Source of the DNA: Strigops habroptila
Taxonomy: Eukaryota; Chordata; Aves; Psittaciformes; Psittacidae
NCBI RefSeq assembly: GCF_004027225.2
Contig: NC_044278.2
Coordinates: 3,162,001-3,226,000, forward strand
Direction: 5' to 3'
DNA: 64,000 bases
Position numbers and translations under genes: made by a program. The notes under the pieces are model-generated. The model was not told where the DNA came from. It was given only the letters and a program-made list of their open reading frames with translations, and searched no databases. Numbering within the stretch: the stretch's first letter is position 1; each line of letters starts with the position of its first letter. Positions 48,001-58,812 of this stretch are shown in pieces.

Positions 48001-51000
48001 GTAGTCCTAGACCCACAGGGAGTCCATTTCTGTTATTCACCTATCTGTTTTGCCCCTATGCTCTCCCCTGCCAGGATGTTGCTGACGTTCCCTTCCACAG
48101 CAATGTGCAATCCTGTAAGTATCTCCCTTTCTTCCCTTGTTTTCCAGAGTGGGTCTTTGTGGGCCTGGTGATCCTGGGGGCATTCCTGTTCTTCCTCCTG
48201 GTGGGGATCTGCTGGTGCCAGTGCTGCCCACACAGCTGCTGCTGTTACGTCCGCTGCCCCTGCTGTCCCGAGTCCTGCTGCTGTCCCCGGGCCCGTGAGT
48301 GACCCTGTCCAAGCCTGGTGCAAATCTTCTCCTGTGCTGCTTCTGCTCCCTGGCAGAACAGGAGGAGAATCTGCTTAATATTGCTTCCTTTGCCCTGAGC
48401 ACTTTGCTTGACTAAAGAACTAGTTCTTAAGGAGTGAAGCATCTGACCTATTGCTTAATGGTTGAGCGCTCAAAGTTAATTACAAATGTAATTCCCTGAG
48501 CCCTCCCTGCCTTGGCAGCTGTGCCTGTTTCTCCAAAGTGTCGTGCTCCCCTTCCAGAGTTGTTGTCACGTCAGTAAATGTCGCGGATCAGAGCTAAGAG
48601 CATCCTGGGAGGTTTCTTCACAGCAATGCAAAGCAGCTGCCCTCTACAACAGTGCAAAATCCAGATGACCCAGCAAGGTTTCTGGTCAGGCTCAGGCAGA
48701 TCTGTCAAGTTTCATGAGCCTCATCCCTGCTGCTTGAGTCATCAGTTGTTTTTAAAGCTGAACTGCCACTAAATCATGGCAGTGGTGATGCCAGCTCTAA
48801 CACCCTGAATTTCATTCAGTTGCTGGGCATCTTGCAGGGCTCATCTGACCCGCTATGTGCATTTTTTAAACTCCCCTCAGTGCCTTTTGAGGCTTAGAGA
48901 GGTTCAGATTGGTCCTTGTCATTTCACGTGTCCAGGAGTCTCCTGCTGGACTGTCAGCAGTGTTGGTGATGTGCAGGTTTCGGCCACGTGCTGTGTGGGT
49001 CTATGGTAGGCCAGTGTGGTGCTGACTGCTCTTCTTTTTCTTTTTCAGTGTATGTAGCAGGCAAAGCAGCAAAAGCTGGGTACCCTCCTCCAGTCTCTTC
49101 CATGCCAGGTGCATACTACATCCCCAGCGTTCCTGTCACTGGTGTCCCGTCTCCTGCTGTGCTCATGGATAAGTCGCACCCTCCTCCCTTAGCCCCAAGT
49201 GACGCCAGCGGAGGAAGCCAAAATGGTAATTTGCAGTGCAGGGCACAACGTTCAGTCCTCTTACCGGGAGTGGGGCTGGAAAGGGAGGAATGATTGTCAT
49301 TGATAGAGTGCTATGAACAGGAGAAACACAGAGAAACTGCATTTTAATCCTGGCTCTCACAATGACATTTGCATCCCTTAGGGCCACATGGTCCAACTTT
49401 TCTAAGTGCCATCAGCACAGTGGCAGTTTGTGGGTGCCTAATTAGGTCAGCAGGGAATGGGAGGCTCAGGCTCGTGACTGGAACCCCCCTCATTACTGCT
49501 GCAGACGTTTGCTTGTGGAGGACAAAAGCAATTTCAGGGGAGCAGAGGCAGTGGCCGTTCTCTCCTTAGAGATGATGCTTTGCAGGCTGCTCTCTTTTGG
49601 TAAACTGTTCTTCCTACTCTGCTTGCCCTCTGGCAGCAGATTTTGCTGCAGTGTGTTTTACTCTCCCCATGGCATTTTGGGCACAGGGATGTGCTCTGTC
49701 GGTGTTTCTGCCCAAGAGCATTTGGACTGGACCCCCTCCCCTCTCTTACAGAAGTCAGTAGGTCACTTTTTGTTCAGCCTTTGTATTTAGGAAATGTGAG
49801 TGATTAAAGGGCTTCTAACTAGACAGGAGTTGTGGATCAATGTCAGACGTAGAGTATCAGTATGATGACTCTCTCGGTGAAAGTCACTTCTCCCGCTGCA
49901 AAGGAAGCTGCCATCAAGGAAAACCAGGGTAGCTGTTTAGCCACATGCTAGCATTTCAGGATCAGAGTGGCTGATTTCAAAGCACTACAATAATTATAAT
50001 GTGTTAAATTTGCTCATGACAGTGTGATAAGACACTTCTGAAAAGACAAAATCAAGTAGCATAATCAAATAATTAAGCTTTTGGAACAACCCTATGTATT
50101 ATATATACAGTAAATGAACCTTTCTGGAGTTGCAGAAAGTATTTTCCTTTAACAGTCATACTTTTTCCCCCCTACTGAAATCAAAACGGATTTTTGATTT
50201 GTGGAATGAAGCATTTTGAAATAGGAAATAAATCAATCACTGATCCAAAGCACAACATACCCAACTCAGAAACCTTTGTCAGAAGATGATGAACAACAGC
50301 CCGGTGCTTATTTTTTTTTCTCCTGTGAAAAATGTCACTGCATGTGGAGCGTGGGGTTGGCCATGGAACTTCAGGGATTTTTTAAGAGTCAGATCACAGC
50401 CCCAGTCTTGTCTGTGCTGTACATTACTAGCAAAGCACAAATGCAGAATGAGAAACTGGACGTGTTTGGTAACCAAATGGAATGGCTCTCAGCATCCCGT
50501 TTCCATTACACAGAAAGATGTGCGTGTATTATATAGTCCACATCAGCTGGCTGGGCTTAATTGCTCAGCTCAGGACTAGACAGGAAATACTATGTATTGC
50601 AAAGAAAACCATTATTATGGAGCTTTATCTGTTGTCGCAAGACATCAGATGTTGTTCAGCTTTTTATTTTTAATTAATAGTTTTTGCAATATTACGGACA
50701 AACCCTTCTGGATCATGCAGCTATTCAAGGTATTCCTTGAGCTGTGGAGCTAAGGAAGAGTGACACCCTGCTTAAGGTCCTTTACAATGCCAGAATATCC
50801 CCTAATTACAGGCTGTAGGAGAGAAAGCATTACGTGGCTTTTCCAAGCTGTTTATTTGCTGGTTGGCCAGGCAGGAAGCTAAACAAAGCAGGTAATGGTT
50901 GGGTTTATAATGAAGGCCTTTTCTCAGGAGGAGCACTAATTATGGTTTCTGCGTCCCCCGCGCAGCCGGTGCAGGTCTGATCTGAAACTTGGCATCTTTG

Positions 51001-54000
51001 AGACTTCAACCTTTCTGTCAAGTTTACTTAAAAAAGTGGGGTCAGAACTGCTGGGGGGCAGAGGCTGGGTGATTCTGTAACGCTGGCTGCCAGGCTACAA
51101 AGGACTGCCTTTGCCCTAGATAGTTTCTGTGCTTACAAATGACCCCTTTGAGGTGATCTAGTGAGCAAACACAGGCATGAGGATATTTAGAAGATTTGTC
51201 TAGGGTTACATAAACCCCATGTGACAAAGCTCCAATGAAGCCTGGAGCTCTATCCTAAATTTAGGGCTGAACAGGGAAAAAAGAACCCAAAACTTTCATC
51301 TTTCTTTAGAAGAGTGTTGGCAACACATAAGCTGGGATGTATGCTCTGTCTATTTTAAATGCAGCGGTTACCTGAAGACTCTTGCATAGATTCCTTAGAA
51401 CATGCACACAGGGAAGCTTTTGATCTGAGAGGTGGGCTCCAGACCTTTAATAGGGAAAGCGTATAAGGATGAGACATCATTTACTTCCTAACCACACTTG
51501 TCTGAAAAAAATAGCAGTGCTGTCCTTTCTGGGGAGGGAAGCAGCTTACAGTTTTGGCTGACTTGGTTCCACCCACAGAAGAATAAAGAAAGGGTCTAGT
51601 TAAACACAAATTAAACATTAGAAATTTATGAAGTGTTCAGGAGAAGAAAATATGGTCTAACAGGGAAGAATGTTCCGTTCCATTGGACTTCAGTGAATGG
51701 TTCTGGACAAGCAGTTAATGTCTCTGCATCTTTATTCCCTTATAATTAAGATGGGCCTAAAAATATTCAGACCTTATTAAAAGGTTGTGACAATTTACAG
51801 ATGAAGAAGGGTGTGAGGAGGAAGCAATAATATCTTTGGTTCTCACACAAAGGAGTAATAAAGAGATATAGTAAGTCGAACATTCAGTTATGAGAAGTAC
51901 TTAATAAATAAATGTGGAGACAAAATATACTTCATCTATCATGGGCAGCACTTTATGAGCTGTTCATGGTCATCTTTGCAGATTTAAATTCAAAGTTAAT
52001 TTCTAGATGCTTACAGAATTAGCAATAAATTTCCTTGCCCTTGATACACAGCTGCAATAGCAAGTCGAGCATGAAGCTGGCATGAAACTTAGCTAATTCT
52101 CCATCAGTTCCAGGAGCTATAGATGCTGCCCCAGTAGATACCTGGCACAGCCTCAGCATGGGTAGTGGCTCTAGGGAGACAGAGTCTGGAAGCTGCCTGT
52201 TCAAGTTCCCAAAAGATTGTTAGTAGGTCAGAGTAATTTCCAGCTGATGCTTGTTTGCTGGCCTGGGTATAAATGAGGTGGCAGCTTAGGTGAGCTCCTA
52301 GTAGACACATTAGAAGAAAGGATATTGAGAGGCTCCTTTCCTGGCAAGGTACCAGACAGAGGTCAGCAGTGACGGTGAGGTGCTATTGCTTGCACAGTGC
52401 AGCCAGAGTCATCACTTCTGAGGCCAGTCAGTCCAGCCCCTCTTCACAGCAGCAACCTCACTCCCAGGAGATGTGATGGTCTTCCACTTTGGAAGGCAGA
52501 GTCAAGGTTCCTTGTGTTCTGTAAATCACTGTGTGCATTTGCAGTCATTGTGCACACATTCGTGGGGATAATAAAACATAGCGAAACTCAGACTGCTGTC
52601 AGCTAAGCTGTCTGGAGACACATTGAAAGCAGGACCCCGATAGACCCATACTATGTTTTGATATCTAATACCTTTCCCAAATACAGATACACGAGGTAAT
52701 ATTTCAGGATGTAGTTACTTACCTTACATGTGCACAGTCAAAACCCACAGTAAAGCAATTTCCTCCTGAAGCAATTTGTGGGATTATTACAGGAATCATT
52801 CCATCCATTCCATGGCACAGCCATTTCTGAAGCAGGGCATGGTTATTTAATAGTGCACAGACACATGCACAGCAGTTTTGGACAGAAGGTGCCTAAAAAT
52901 ACCTCTGCCAAGTCCTTGTTCAGCCCACACAGTGCATACTATGCAACGTACTACCAAACCCATATGTTAGTAGCTTGAAGTATTGGGGTGTGGGATAAAA
53001 CAGAAAAAACAGGTTGGTTCAAAACCACCGTCCAAGTATTTAAATAGTGCCACAAGAGAAGCACTCGTGCAACGCTGCGGTATTCACAGAAGGGAACATT
53101 CTAATCCTGTGCAAGGCAGACGGGCTCCACTTTGTAGTACTAAGTGAATTGTCCTCAGACAAGTCTCTAACGAGGCTGAATTTGAGGCTTGTAGTCCTTT
53201 TTTGTACTTAGACCTGTGTTTCTGTCAATCTTGAAATAGCCTCAGGCTGAGACTTTTCTTAAATGATCTGCTATAAAAGCCTTATTTTCTTCAAAGTCCT
53301 GCTAGGTGGGGTTCTCTCTACAGTCACATAGACCTGCCTTGAGATAGTCAGGCTGTTCATAGGGTCAGCAGGTAAAGCGTGCATGGAGGCATCCTGCTGG
53401 AGTAAGAGCTGCTGTGGCTTCAGGTGTGTGGCTTCAGGTGTGTAGGAGCTTCTTTTCTACACACAGGAATGTGGGAAAACCAAAAAAGCTGCCCAGACTT
53501 CCCTGCAAATGGAGTAATCTCAGGAGTCAAGTACTTAATATATGTGTAAAACACACCTTTTCTGTAAAACCAAGCACGTAAAGAACGCCAGAGCAGGCAG
53601 CTTCAGTTACCCAGTGGTCTGGTTGGCCCCATCATTGGGTTTGGTGTACATCTCAAAGCAGCGTGATGTGCTTTGTGGGGCTTTCTGTGTTTCCTTCTGT
53701 ATTCTTTGGAGCTTCTCCTACCACATACTCTTCAACCTGTGTGAGCAGAATTCATAGGGATGGGAGGAGTGGTCTGCAGAGTGGCAGCTCCCAAATGCTC
53801 AGCCACCTGCTTCCCCTGCAGGCTGAGAGCTTACAGGCCCTGCTGCATAGAGGAAGCCTCGTCTTTTGGGACTGCTTCTCCCATAGCATGACGAATCCTT
53901 TCTGGAGTGCTGAGGAAGGGGAAATGAGTGCTTCTCTTTCTGCCATCCTCTGTGGGAGGTGGAATCACTCTGTGGCAGTGACACCACTTGATGCATTTGG

Positions 54001-57000
54001 TTGTACAGATTGGGCATTTCCAAATCATTTTTGCTGTCACTGCAAACTTTATAAATGATGCAGCTGCTCACAACTACACATCCCACGTTACAGACAGATT
54101 TCTTCTGAAGCAAAGACTGACTCAGTTTGTTTTGGAAGACGCAGCCTACCTGCCTGCAGGCATGAGCTCAACTATAGAAGCAATATTGTCAGAAAGTCTC
54201 CTTGGACTTCAGCGTGTTTTCCACTAATGCTTTTCTTTGTTCTCCAGCAGTGCGCAAAGGGTACAGGATCCAGGCTGACAAGGAAAGGGACTCCATGAAG
54301 GTGCTGTACTATGTGGAGAAGGAACTGGCTCAGTTTGACCCAGCTAGGAGAACGATGCGAGAACGATGTGAGGAACAAGCATGGTTTGATTATTTGTTTT
54401 TCTCACTGACCTGAAAAAGCCTGCATACTCATAGTTAAGAGTTCACTGGCTTTGCCTTAGAGCCAGCCTCTAGGATATGATGTCCAGGATATGGTACTTG
54501 GGACAGTTGAAGTGTAGATTTCAGGCATCTACAGGTATGTTCTGGTTTTAAAGATATGCTGTTTACCTAATCATCATTAACTAGAACAAATAAGGTGAGA
54601 GATACCAAGATGCTCATGAAAATTGTCTACTCGGATAATTAAGCTTTTGGATCATCAACATCTGCAAAGCCAAGTCTGTACTTATGCCTTCTACATCCTG
54701 TGGTGTGATAATAGCTGGGATATTGTCTTCACAATTTCTATATCCCTTAGCGTGTGATGACTGTAAATCCCAATATGACAAAATAGGAGAGGGATGATTT
54801 TGTTAAGAGCATCTTTTGTGGGCTGCAATAACCACGGTGTGGTTTGAAGGATCCAGAAAGGTAGTTTGGAGTGGCTGTTGCCCTGCAGAAGGAGCAGGCA
54901 CTACAAGAAAGATCCGAGAAAGCAGGGGATCATCAGATTTTGTGACACTGGTCAACATAAGATCAGAGGTGGCACACACATCAGTACTGATGGCTTGGCA
55001 GTCAGACAACTGCTGGTGAAGGGCAGGAGGGTGGTGAATAGGGACATGATACAAACTCAGAACTTCTCTGTGGAACTCCTCACTGTCTTCCGATAGCCTT
55101 TTGCAAGCTTTATTTCCCTAAAGAATGGCTGAGGCTGCACTGGATGGGTGTCAGAATACAAACGCAAGTGAGGATCTTTCCGCATTAGGAGGCAGAGGTG
55201 CAGTGGTGGGACAAGGTGTGTGCATGAGGAGGGCTTGCAGTGCTGCTTGTTGTCCTCTAGCTGTTCTGTTGGAGGAACAGGCTGGGGGCTCAGTTCCCCC
55301 AGCAGCATCCGACTCGTGCAGAGCTAACCCACATTAGGCGCTGGTGGCAGCTCATTTAAAACACGTGTGAGATCCTGCAAATCAATGACAGTGCGTTAGG
55401 GAATGACACTACATCAAAGCTCTGTACAGATTAGGCGTAACTAACAAATTATATATACTTCTAAAACAGTCACTGCTGAGCACACTGTATTCTACACCCA
55501 CAAGATTTACTATAAAAAGACCTCTCCAGATTGGTATGTCAGGCCTCCAGATGTCAATGTGCTTGACAGGGTACAGACTGACAGTGATTCAGACAGTCTC
55601 TTACTTTTTTCTTCATCTTTTTTTTGAGGGGGTTGGTTTTGTTTTAGCTGGGCAAGTCAGGCCAAATCCAGAGCCAGCCTGTTTCATACCGGGAAAGGAA
55701 GAGGTGGCACAACTGCTGTGATGATGTTCCACCCAGCTCGGTGCCCACCTCGCGAGGTGGTACAGCTTACATGTATTAGAGAAGCAGGGCTAAGGAAGGA
55801 TTTCTACATGAAGGTTGGGCTGTTATCTGGAACACAGGCATCTGATGCCATGTGTGATAACCTTAGAATATCCCACCTGGCTGCCAGCTACCAGTTTAGA
55901 AGACTCATAGGTCTAACAGCAGCTCTATGTCCGAACTGAGCCGCAGGAGTCTTGGGCAGGATCGGTCAAGGGTTTGGAGGAGGGGCTGGGATTCCATTTT
56001 GATTTCTTTCTAACAGAGGGCAGCTCAGCTTCTTTCTGAAAAAGCTGCATCTGGGCTCACCACAGCGTTCCTGTCCTCCCCTCCCTTCTCACACGTGTTC
56101 CCAGGTGATACCTTTCTCATTTGTTTTCTGTATCATCCCCTGCAGATAACAACACCATCTCTGAGCTCAGCTCTTTGCACGAAGAGGACCTGAACTTCTG
56201 TCAGCCCTACCGTCAGTCACGAAGGAAACCTCTGCCTCCTGCTGGGGACCTGGATGGCGACGCTGAATACTGGGCTGGAGTGATGGGGGGGGGCAGCACG
56301 TCCAGGTCACAGGCTGTCTCCGATTACAGAGATGAGCGGGACACTTTCTGGCACAGGTGAGGAGCACCAGGTTGGGAAGCAGCTAGATCTGGCGAAGTAG
56401 AAAGGAGAAGGGACAGATGGAGTGGTAGCTCTTCTCAGTTTCCTGCTGCTCTGGTTCTGCTTAGCGGGACAGAGGCTTAGAGAGAAGCATGAAATCTGGA
56501 GATGTCACTAGATGAGGTCGGAATGAATCTGATTCCCACAAGCCGGCTGGAGCCTACCCAGCTGGGCAAAGCTAAGCACCAGCCCCATTCCAGTGGGATG
56601 TAAAAGTGAGATCAATAGGAAACCAAACCACCCTTCCCAAAAGTGCTTTCTTGAGATTTGTACCTGATCATTCCAGCACTTCCTAGTGCTGATGTGCTGA
56701 TGGGGAGTCACACCCTGGTGCTTTGGTGCAGCAGAACCTGTATACCAGGCCTGAAAGACTGGCATTCGGATGCCTAGAAGAGATACCACATCCTTCCCTC
56801 ATATACCAGCAGCCCGGTCTCCCAAGCAAAATGTCAGGGATTTCCTTCCCTCAGTACTGGACTGTTTTGCTAGTTCACTCCCTTTAAACCTGCTTCAGAA
56901 TCGCCCTCCTGTGAGCTTCTGTAGCTGGGCTCTTGGGTTTTCCCAGCAGGACATACACCTACAAGCTTTGGGGCCAAGGAGAAACAAGGCCAGCCCTACA

Positions 57001-58812
57001 TATTGGGCAGGGGAGGTGCACTCTGGGGTTAATCTTGGGTAGCATTAGACATGTATAGTCCGAGCTATCGCACCAAGCTGCCTTTGCAGTCAGCAGAGAG
57101 AAGCAGGGATTTTGAGGATGTGATGCATCTCTCCCTACAGAAGATGATGAAAACAGGTCAGATGATTCATGCTCCAGGAATGCCTGTTTCTCTCCATTGT
57201 CTGTGAAGGCAGCTGATGAGATGAGCGCAGCTGAATCCTGCCCTCTAACACTACCTCTTCCCTCCTGCAGCCAGCAGAGATCCAAGTCCGAGATGTTGTC
57301 CCGTAAGAGTTTCTCTGTGGGAGTGCCGGCTGTCTCCATGGACGAGCTGGCAGCCTTTGCAGAGTCCTACAGCCAGCGGCCGCGGCGGGCAGACAGTCAG
57401 GAAACGCGGCGCTTCGAGCGCTCGGAGTCGCACGGAGGCCGCAGCGGAGGGCTGCCCCACCAGGAGGGCTCCATTGAAGAGTACTACCCCAAGCGCAGCA
57501 GAGGGAACCGGGAGCCACTGACAGACTCGGACCGGGGCTGGTCGTACAGCCCACCGCGGAGACGGGCCCACGAGGAGAAGCACCTGCCCAGGCTGGTGAG
57601 CCGGACGCCTGGAGGGAGCCAGAAATACGATCACTCCTACCTCAGCAGCGTGTTGGAGAGGAAATCCCGGAGCTACGATGAGAGCGGTGACCATAGCGAA
57701 ACTCCCTCAAAGCTGAGCTCGCAGCCCAGCCAGAGGGGAGGGGGAACGTACTATGCGTGGTCACCACCCTCCACCTACAAAGCCGAGAAATCGCAGCAGC
57801 AGTCACAGCAGTCGCCATCGTCCCCTGAGCAGGAGGAAGAGGAGGACTCCCTGCCCCCGTACAGCGAGAGGGAGCTGAGCCGAGGCCCTTCATACAGGGC
57901 CAGGGAGCAGGCCTACCTCAACGCCTCTGACAAGAAGAGGAAAAAGGACCCCAAGAAAACAGTGAGGCCATGTCTGGTGCTCCTGATCCAAATAGGCTGA
58001 GCGGGGAGCCACCAGGCAGGAGTCACTAACCAGAGTTTATGGGCAAGGGGGTTCTGTAGTCTTGAGTTTGGGGAATCCCAGTTAAGTGGAGTCGCTGTGG
58101 GAAGGGGGCTGTCACTATGGGTGTAGGAGTCCTACACAGGGCTTCTTGATGGAGGGGAGAGCCAGATGTGCCTGGGACTGGGGAGGTAAGGGATGTTTTT
58201 GGCATCTAAGGCCTGGTGATCCAAGGAAGTAGGAGTTCATCTAGGGTTTAAGAGAATCATGGTAGGGAAGGGGATTTACCTGTGGCTTACAGAAATCACA
58301 GGGCATTGCTTTGGCCTTGATCTTTGTTAAGGGAGGATTGAGAGGCTCTGTTGGTCTGGACTGGGACAGGGCTCATAGCAAGGCATGGTGTAAGAGACCT
58401 TGTCTTTCTGAAAGGGGTGAGATGGCAGACTCCTGTGGGTGCATACCCCTGGGCATACGTAGGGGCCATGCTTGCCAGAGGCGTTCCTCGCTCAGGATAC
58501 CAGCAGAACATCCTGCCATAGCCCATGCTAGTGAGGACTGAGGAGTGCGTGGTTGTTGGGGAAGGGGAGCTGCCCGAAGGCTGCTGCACGAGTGACACCT
58601 TGTCGCTAGAGCAGCTTGGCTGTTAGTCCTCAGCTTAAGTGATGTGAGAGAGGCCAGGGGTGTGAGTGGACAAAGCTGTTGCTCTTTGGTTGTGTCTCTG
58701 TCAAAGCTATGTCTGTCTCTTTGTCCATTCCATGGGTGCTTTCCTGCTGACATTAATCTTCTGTCTTTCCTCTCAGAACGATTTCCCAACGAGGATGTCC
58801 CTTGTGGTTTGA
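23957..58812 (+). CDS. ILDR2: ILDR2 (angulin-3), complete 10-coding-exon gene
   Basis: ILDR2 is a type I membrane protein of the LSR/ILDR (angulin) family, linked to tricellular tight junctions, ER and lipid homeostasis, and B7-like T-cell regulation. Ten coding exons give 644 residues (human about 639). Residues 1-20 are a signal peptide (GWIVLLWLA core). An Ig V-set domain spans about 22-165, with Cys in [10 protein letters not shown] and GLYYCLI and the motifs [13 protein letters not shown] and [12 protein letters not shown]. The transmembrane helix is about 188-208 ([20 protein letters not shown]). A cysteine-rich juxtamembrane stretch follows ([15 protein letters not shown]), likely palmitoylated. 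The tail is Pro-, Ser- and Arg-rich ([42 protein letters not shown]) and ends [11 protein letters not shown], a possible PDZ ligand. All joins keep phase. The start was chosen by alignment with the human N-terminus and strong context. Confidence 0.97.
25256..25290. repeat. 12-bp tandem repeat (CCCTGCCTCTCT type)
   Basis: About two and a half tandem copies of a pyrimidine-rich unit occur in ILDR2 intron 1. Confidence 0.8.
25811..25859 (+). other. Possible alternative ILDR2 first exon
   Basis: An ATG in good context (G at -3 and +4) opens 16 codons ([16 protein letters not shown]) and ends at a strong donor-like site, ACAA|GTAAAG, in phase 1, the phase exon 2 needs. Joined to exon 2 it would replace the signal peptide. 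Surrounding DNA (25,560-25,830) is moderately GC-rich. No transcript evidence is available. Confidence 0.25.
25866..25898. repeat. TG microsatellite
   Basis: An imperfect (TG)n run lies just after the donor-like site at 25860. Confidence 0.85.
28615..29067 (+). mobile_element. CR1 with ORF2 C-terminus, inserted at an older CR1 tail
   Basis: 28615-28670 is a CR1 3' tail (TCTTTAAGGTTCCTTCCAAC). From about 28661 a second CR1 begins inside ORF2 ([20 protein letters not shown]) and stays open to residue 104 ([24 protein letters not shown], stop near 28975). Its 3'UTR and ATTCTATG octamers end near 29067. It is 5'-truncated and inactive, and is the best-preserved CR1 here. Confidence 0.95.
33291..33623 (+). 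CDS. ILDR2: ILDR2 exon 2 (Ig V-set, first part)
   Basis: It encodes most of the Ig domain: [46 protein letters not shown] and ERDVSIVH. The acceptor is CTTCTAG|CT and the donor CACG|GTAACT; it is phase 1 at both ends. Confidence 0.97.
34700..34819 (+). CDS. ILDR2: ILDR2 exon 3 (Ig V-set, second part)
   Basis: It encodes [19 protein letters not shown], with the second Ig cysteine, then [13 protein letters not shown]. The acceptor is CTTTCAG|AT and the donor CTTG|GTAAGC. Confidence 0.97.
36395..36490. repeat. Polypyrimidine tract
   Basis: About 95 bp almost entirely of C and T on the plus strand, in ILDR2 intron 3, not followed by a recognisable exon. Confidence 0.8.
39681..39732. repeat. 10-bp inverted repeat around an X-box-like site (ILDR2 intron 3)
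   Basis: AAAGACCTCC at 39681-39690 pairs with GGAGGTCTTT at 39723-39732. Between them GTAGTCATGGCAAC (39700-39713) resembles the RFX X-box. Confidence 0.85.
43237..43354 (-). mobile_element. Internally deleted LTR of the same family (ILDR2 intron 3)
   Basis: The reverse complement starts TGTCCTGGGTTCAGCTGTAA and ends GGGCTTAAACCACACCA, matching both ends of the 565-bp LTR at 13269-13833 but only 118 bp long. A perfect 5-bp duplication, GCTTG, flanks it at 43232-43236 and 43355-43359. Confidence 0.82.
43952..44008 (+). CDS. ILDR2: ILDR2 exon 4 (57 bp, membrane-proximal stalk)
   Basis: It encodes [18 protein letters not shown], almost identical to human. The acceptor is TTTTCTAG|GC and the donor CCAG|GTATTC. 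Being symmetric (phase 1-1), it could be skipped without a frameshift. Confidence 0.96.
44009..48147 (+). other. ILDR2 intron 4
   Basis: It holds an ancient CR1 remnant and two unusually long open frames, plus strand 45414-45872 and minus strand 47252-47956, that match nothing I recognise and have no splice or promoter support. Confidence 0.6.
46500..46600 (-). mobile_element. Ancient CR1/L3-like reverse transcriptase remnant
   Basis: The minus strand encodes [15 protein letters not shown], resembling the CR1 motif after the catalytic palm region. Flanking similarity fades quickly, so the limits are uncertain. Confidence 0.5.
48148..48294 (+). CDS. ILDR2: ILDR2 exon 5 (transmembrane and Cys-rich)
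   Basis: It encodes [20 protein letters not shown], then [20 protein letters not shown] and PESCCCPRA. The acceptor is TTTTCCAG|AG and the donor GCCC|GTGAGT. Confidence 0.97.
49049..49225 (+). CDS. ILDR2: ILDR2 exon 6 (Pro-rich cytoplasmic segment)
   Basis: It encodes [33 protein letters not shown] and [17 protein letters not shown]. The acceptor is TTTTTCAG|TG and the donor AATG|GTAATT. Confidence 0.95.
49226..54250 (+). other. ILDR2 intron 6
   Basis: A 5.0-kb AT-rich intron with a short tandem duplication near 53,413. No exon, known repeat or RNA gene was recognised. Confidence 0.6.
53413..53443. repeat. Short tandem duplication
   Basis: The unit TGTGGCTTCAGG occurs twice in direct succession, separated by TG, in ILDR2 intron 6. 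Confidence 0.75.
54251..54367 (+). CDS. ILDR2: ILDR2 exon 7 (conserved basic/acidic core)
   Basis: It encodes [33 protein letters not shown] and TMRER. The donor CGAT|GTGAGG rebuilds a tyrosine with exon 8 (RERYNNTISEL). The acceptor is a tandem CAGCAG: start 54251 matches human, while start 54248 would insert an alanine. There is one extra Thr after PARR compared with my memory of human. Confidence 0.93.
56146..56356 (+). CDS. ILDR2: ILDR2 exon 8
   Basis: It encodes [33 protein letters not shown] and DERDTFWH. The acceptor is CCTGCAG|AT and the donor CACAG|GTGAGG, phase 2. A run of ten Gs codes for glycine in the VMGGG segment. Confidence 0.95.
57271..57961 (+). CDS. ILDR2: ILDR2 exon 9 (long cytoplasmic tail)
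   Basis: This 691-bp exon encodes [85 protein letters not shown] and [16 protein letters not shown], ending [12 protein letters not shown] Gln/Ser run and an acidic run (EQEEEEDS) occur near the end. The acceptor is CCTGCAG|CC and the donor AACA|GTGAGG. Confidence 0.97.
58777..58812 (+). CDS. ILDR2: ILDR2 exon 10 (11 codons plus stop)
   Basis: It encodes [11 protein letters not shown] and TGA, identical to my recollection of the human C-terminus. The acceptor is CTCTCAG|AAC. Its short hydrophobic end could bind a PDZ domain (inference). Confidence 0.95.
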   Translation, partial: NDFPTRMSLVV

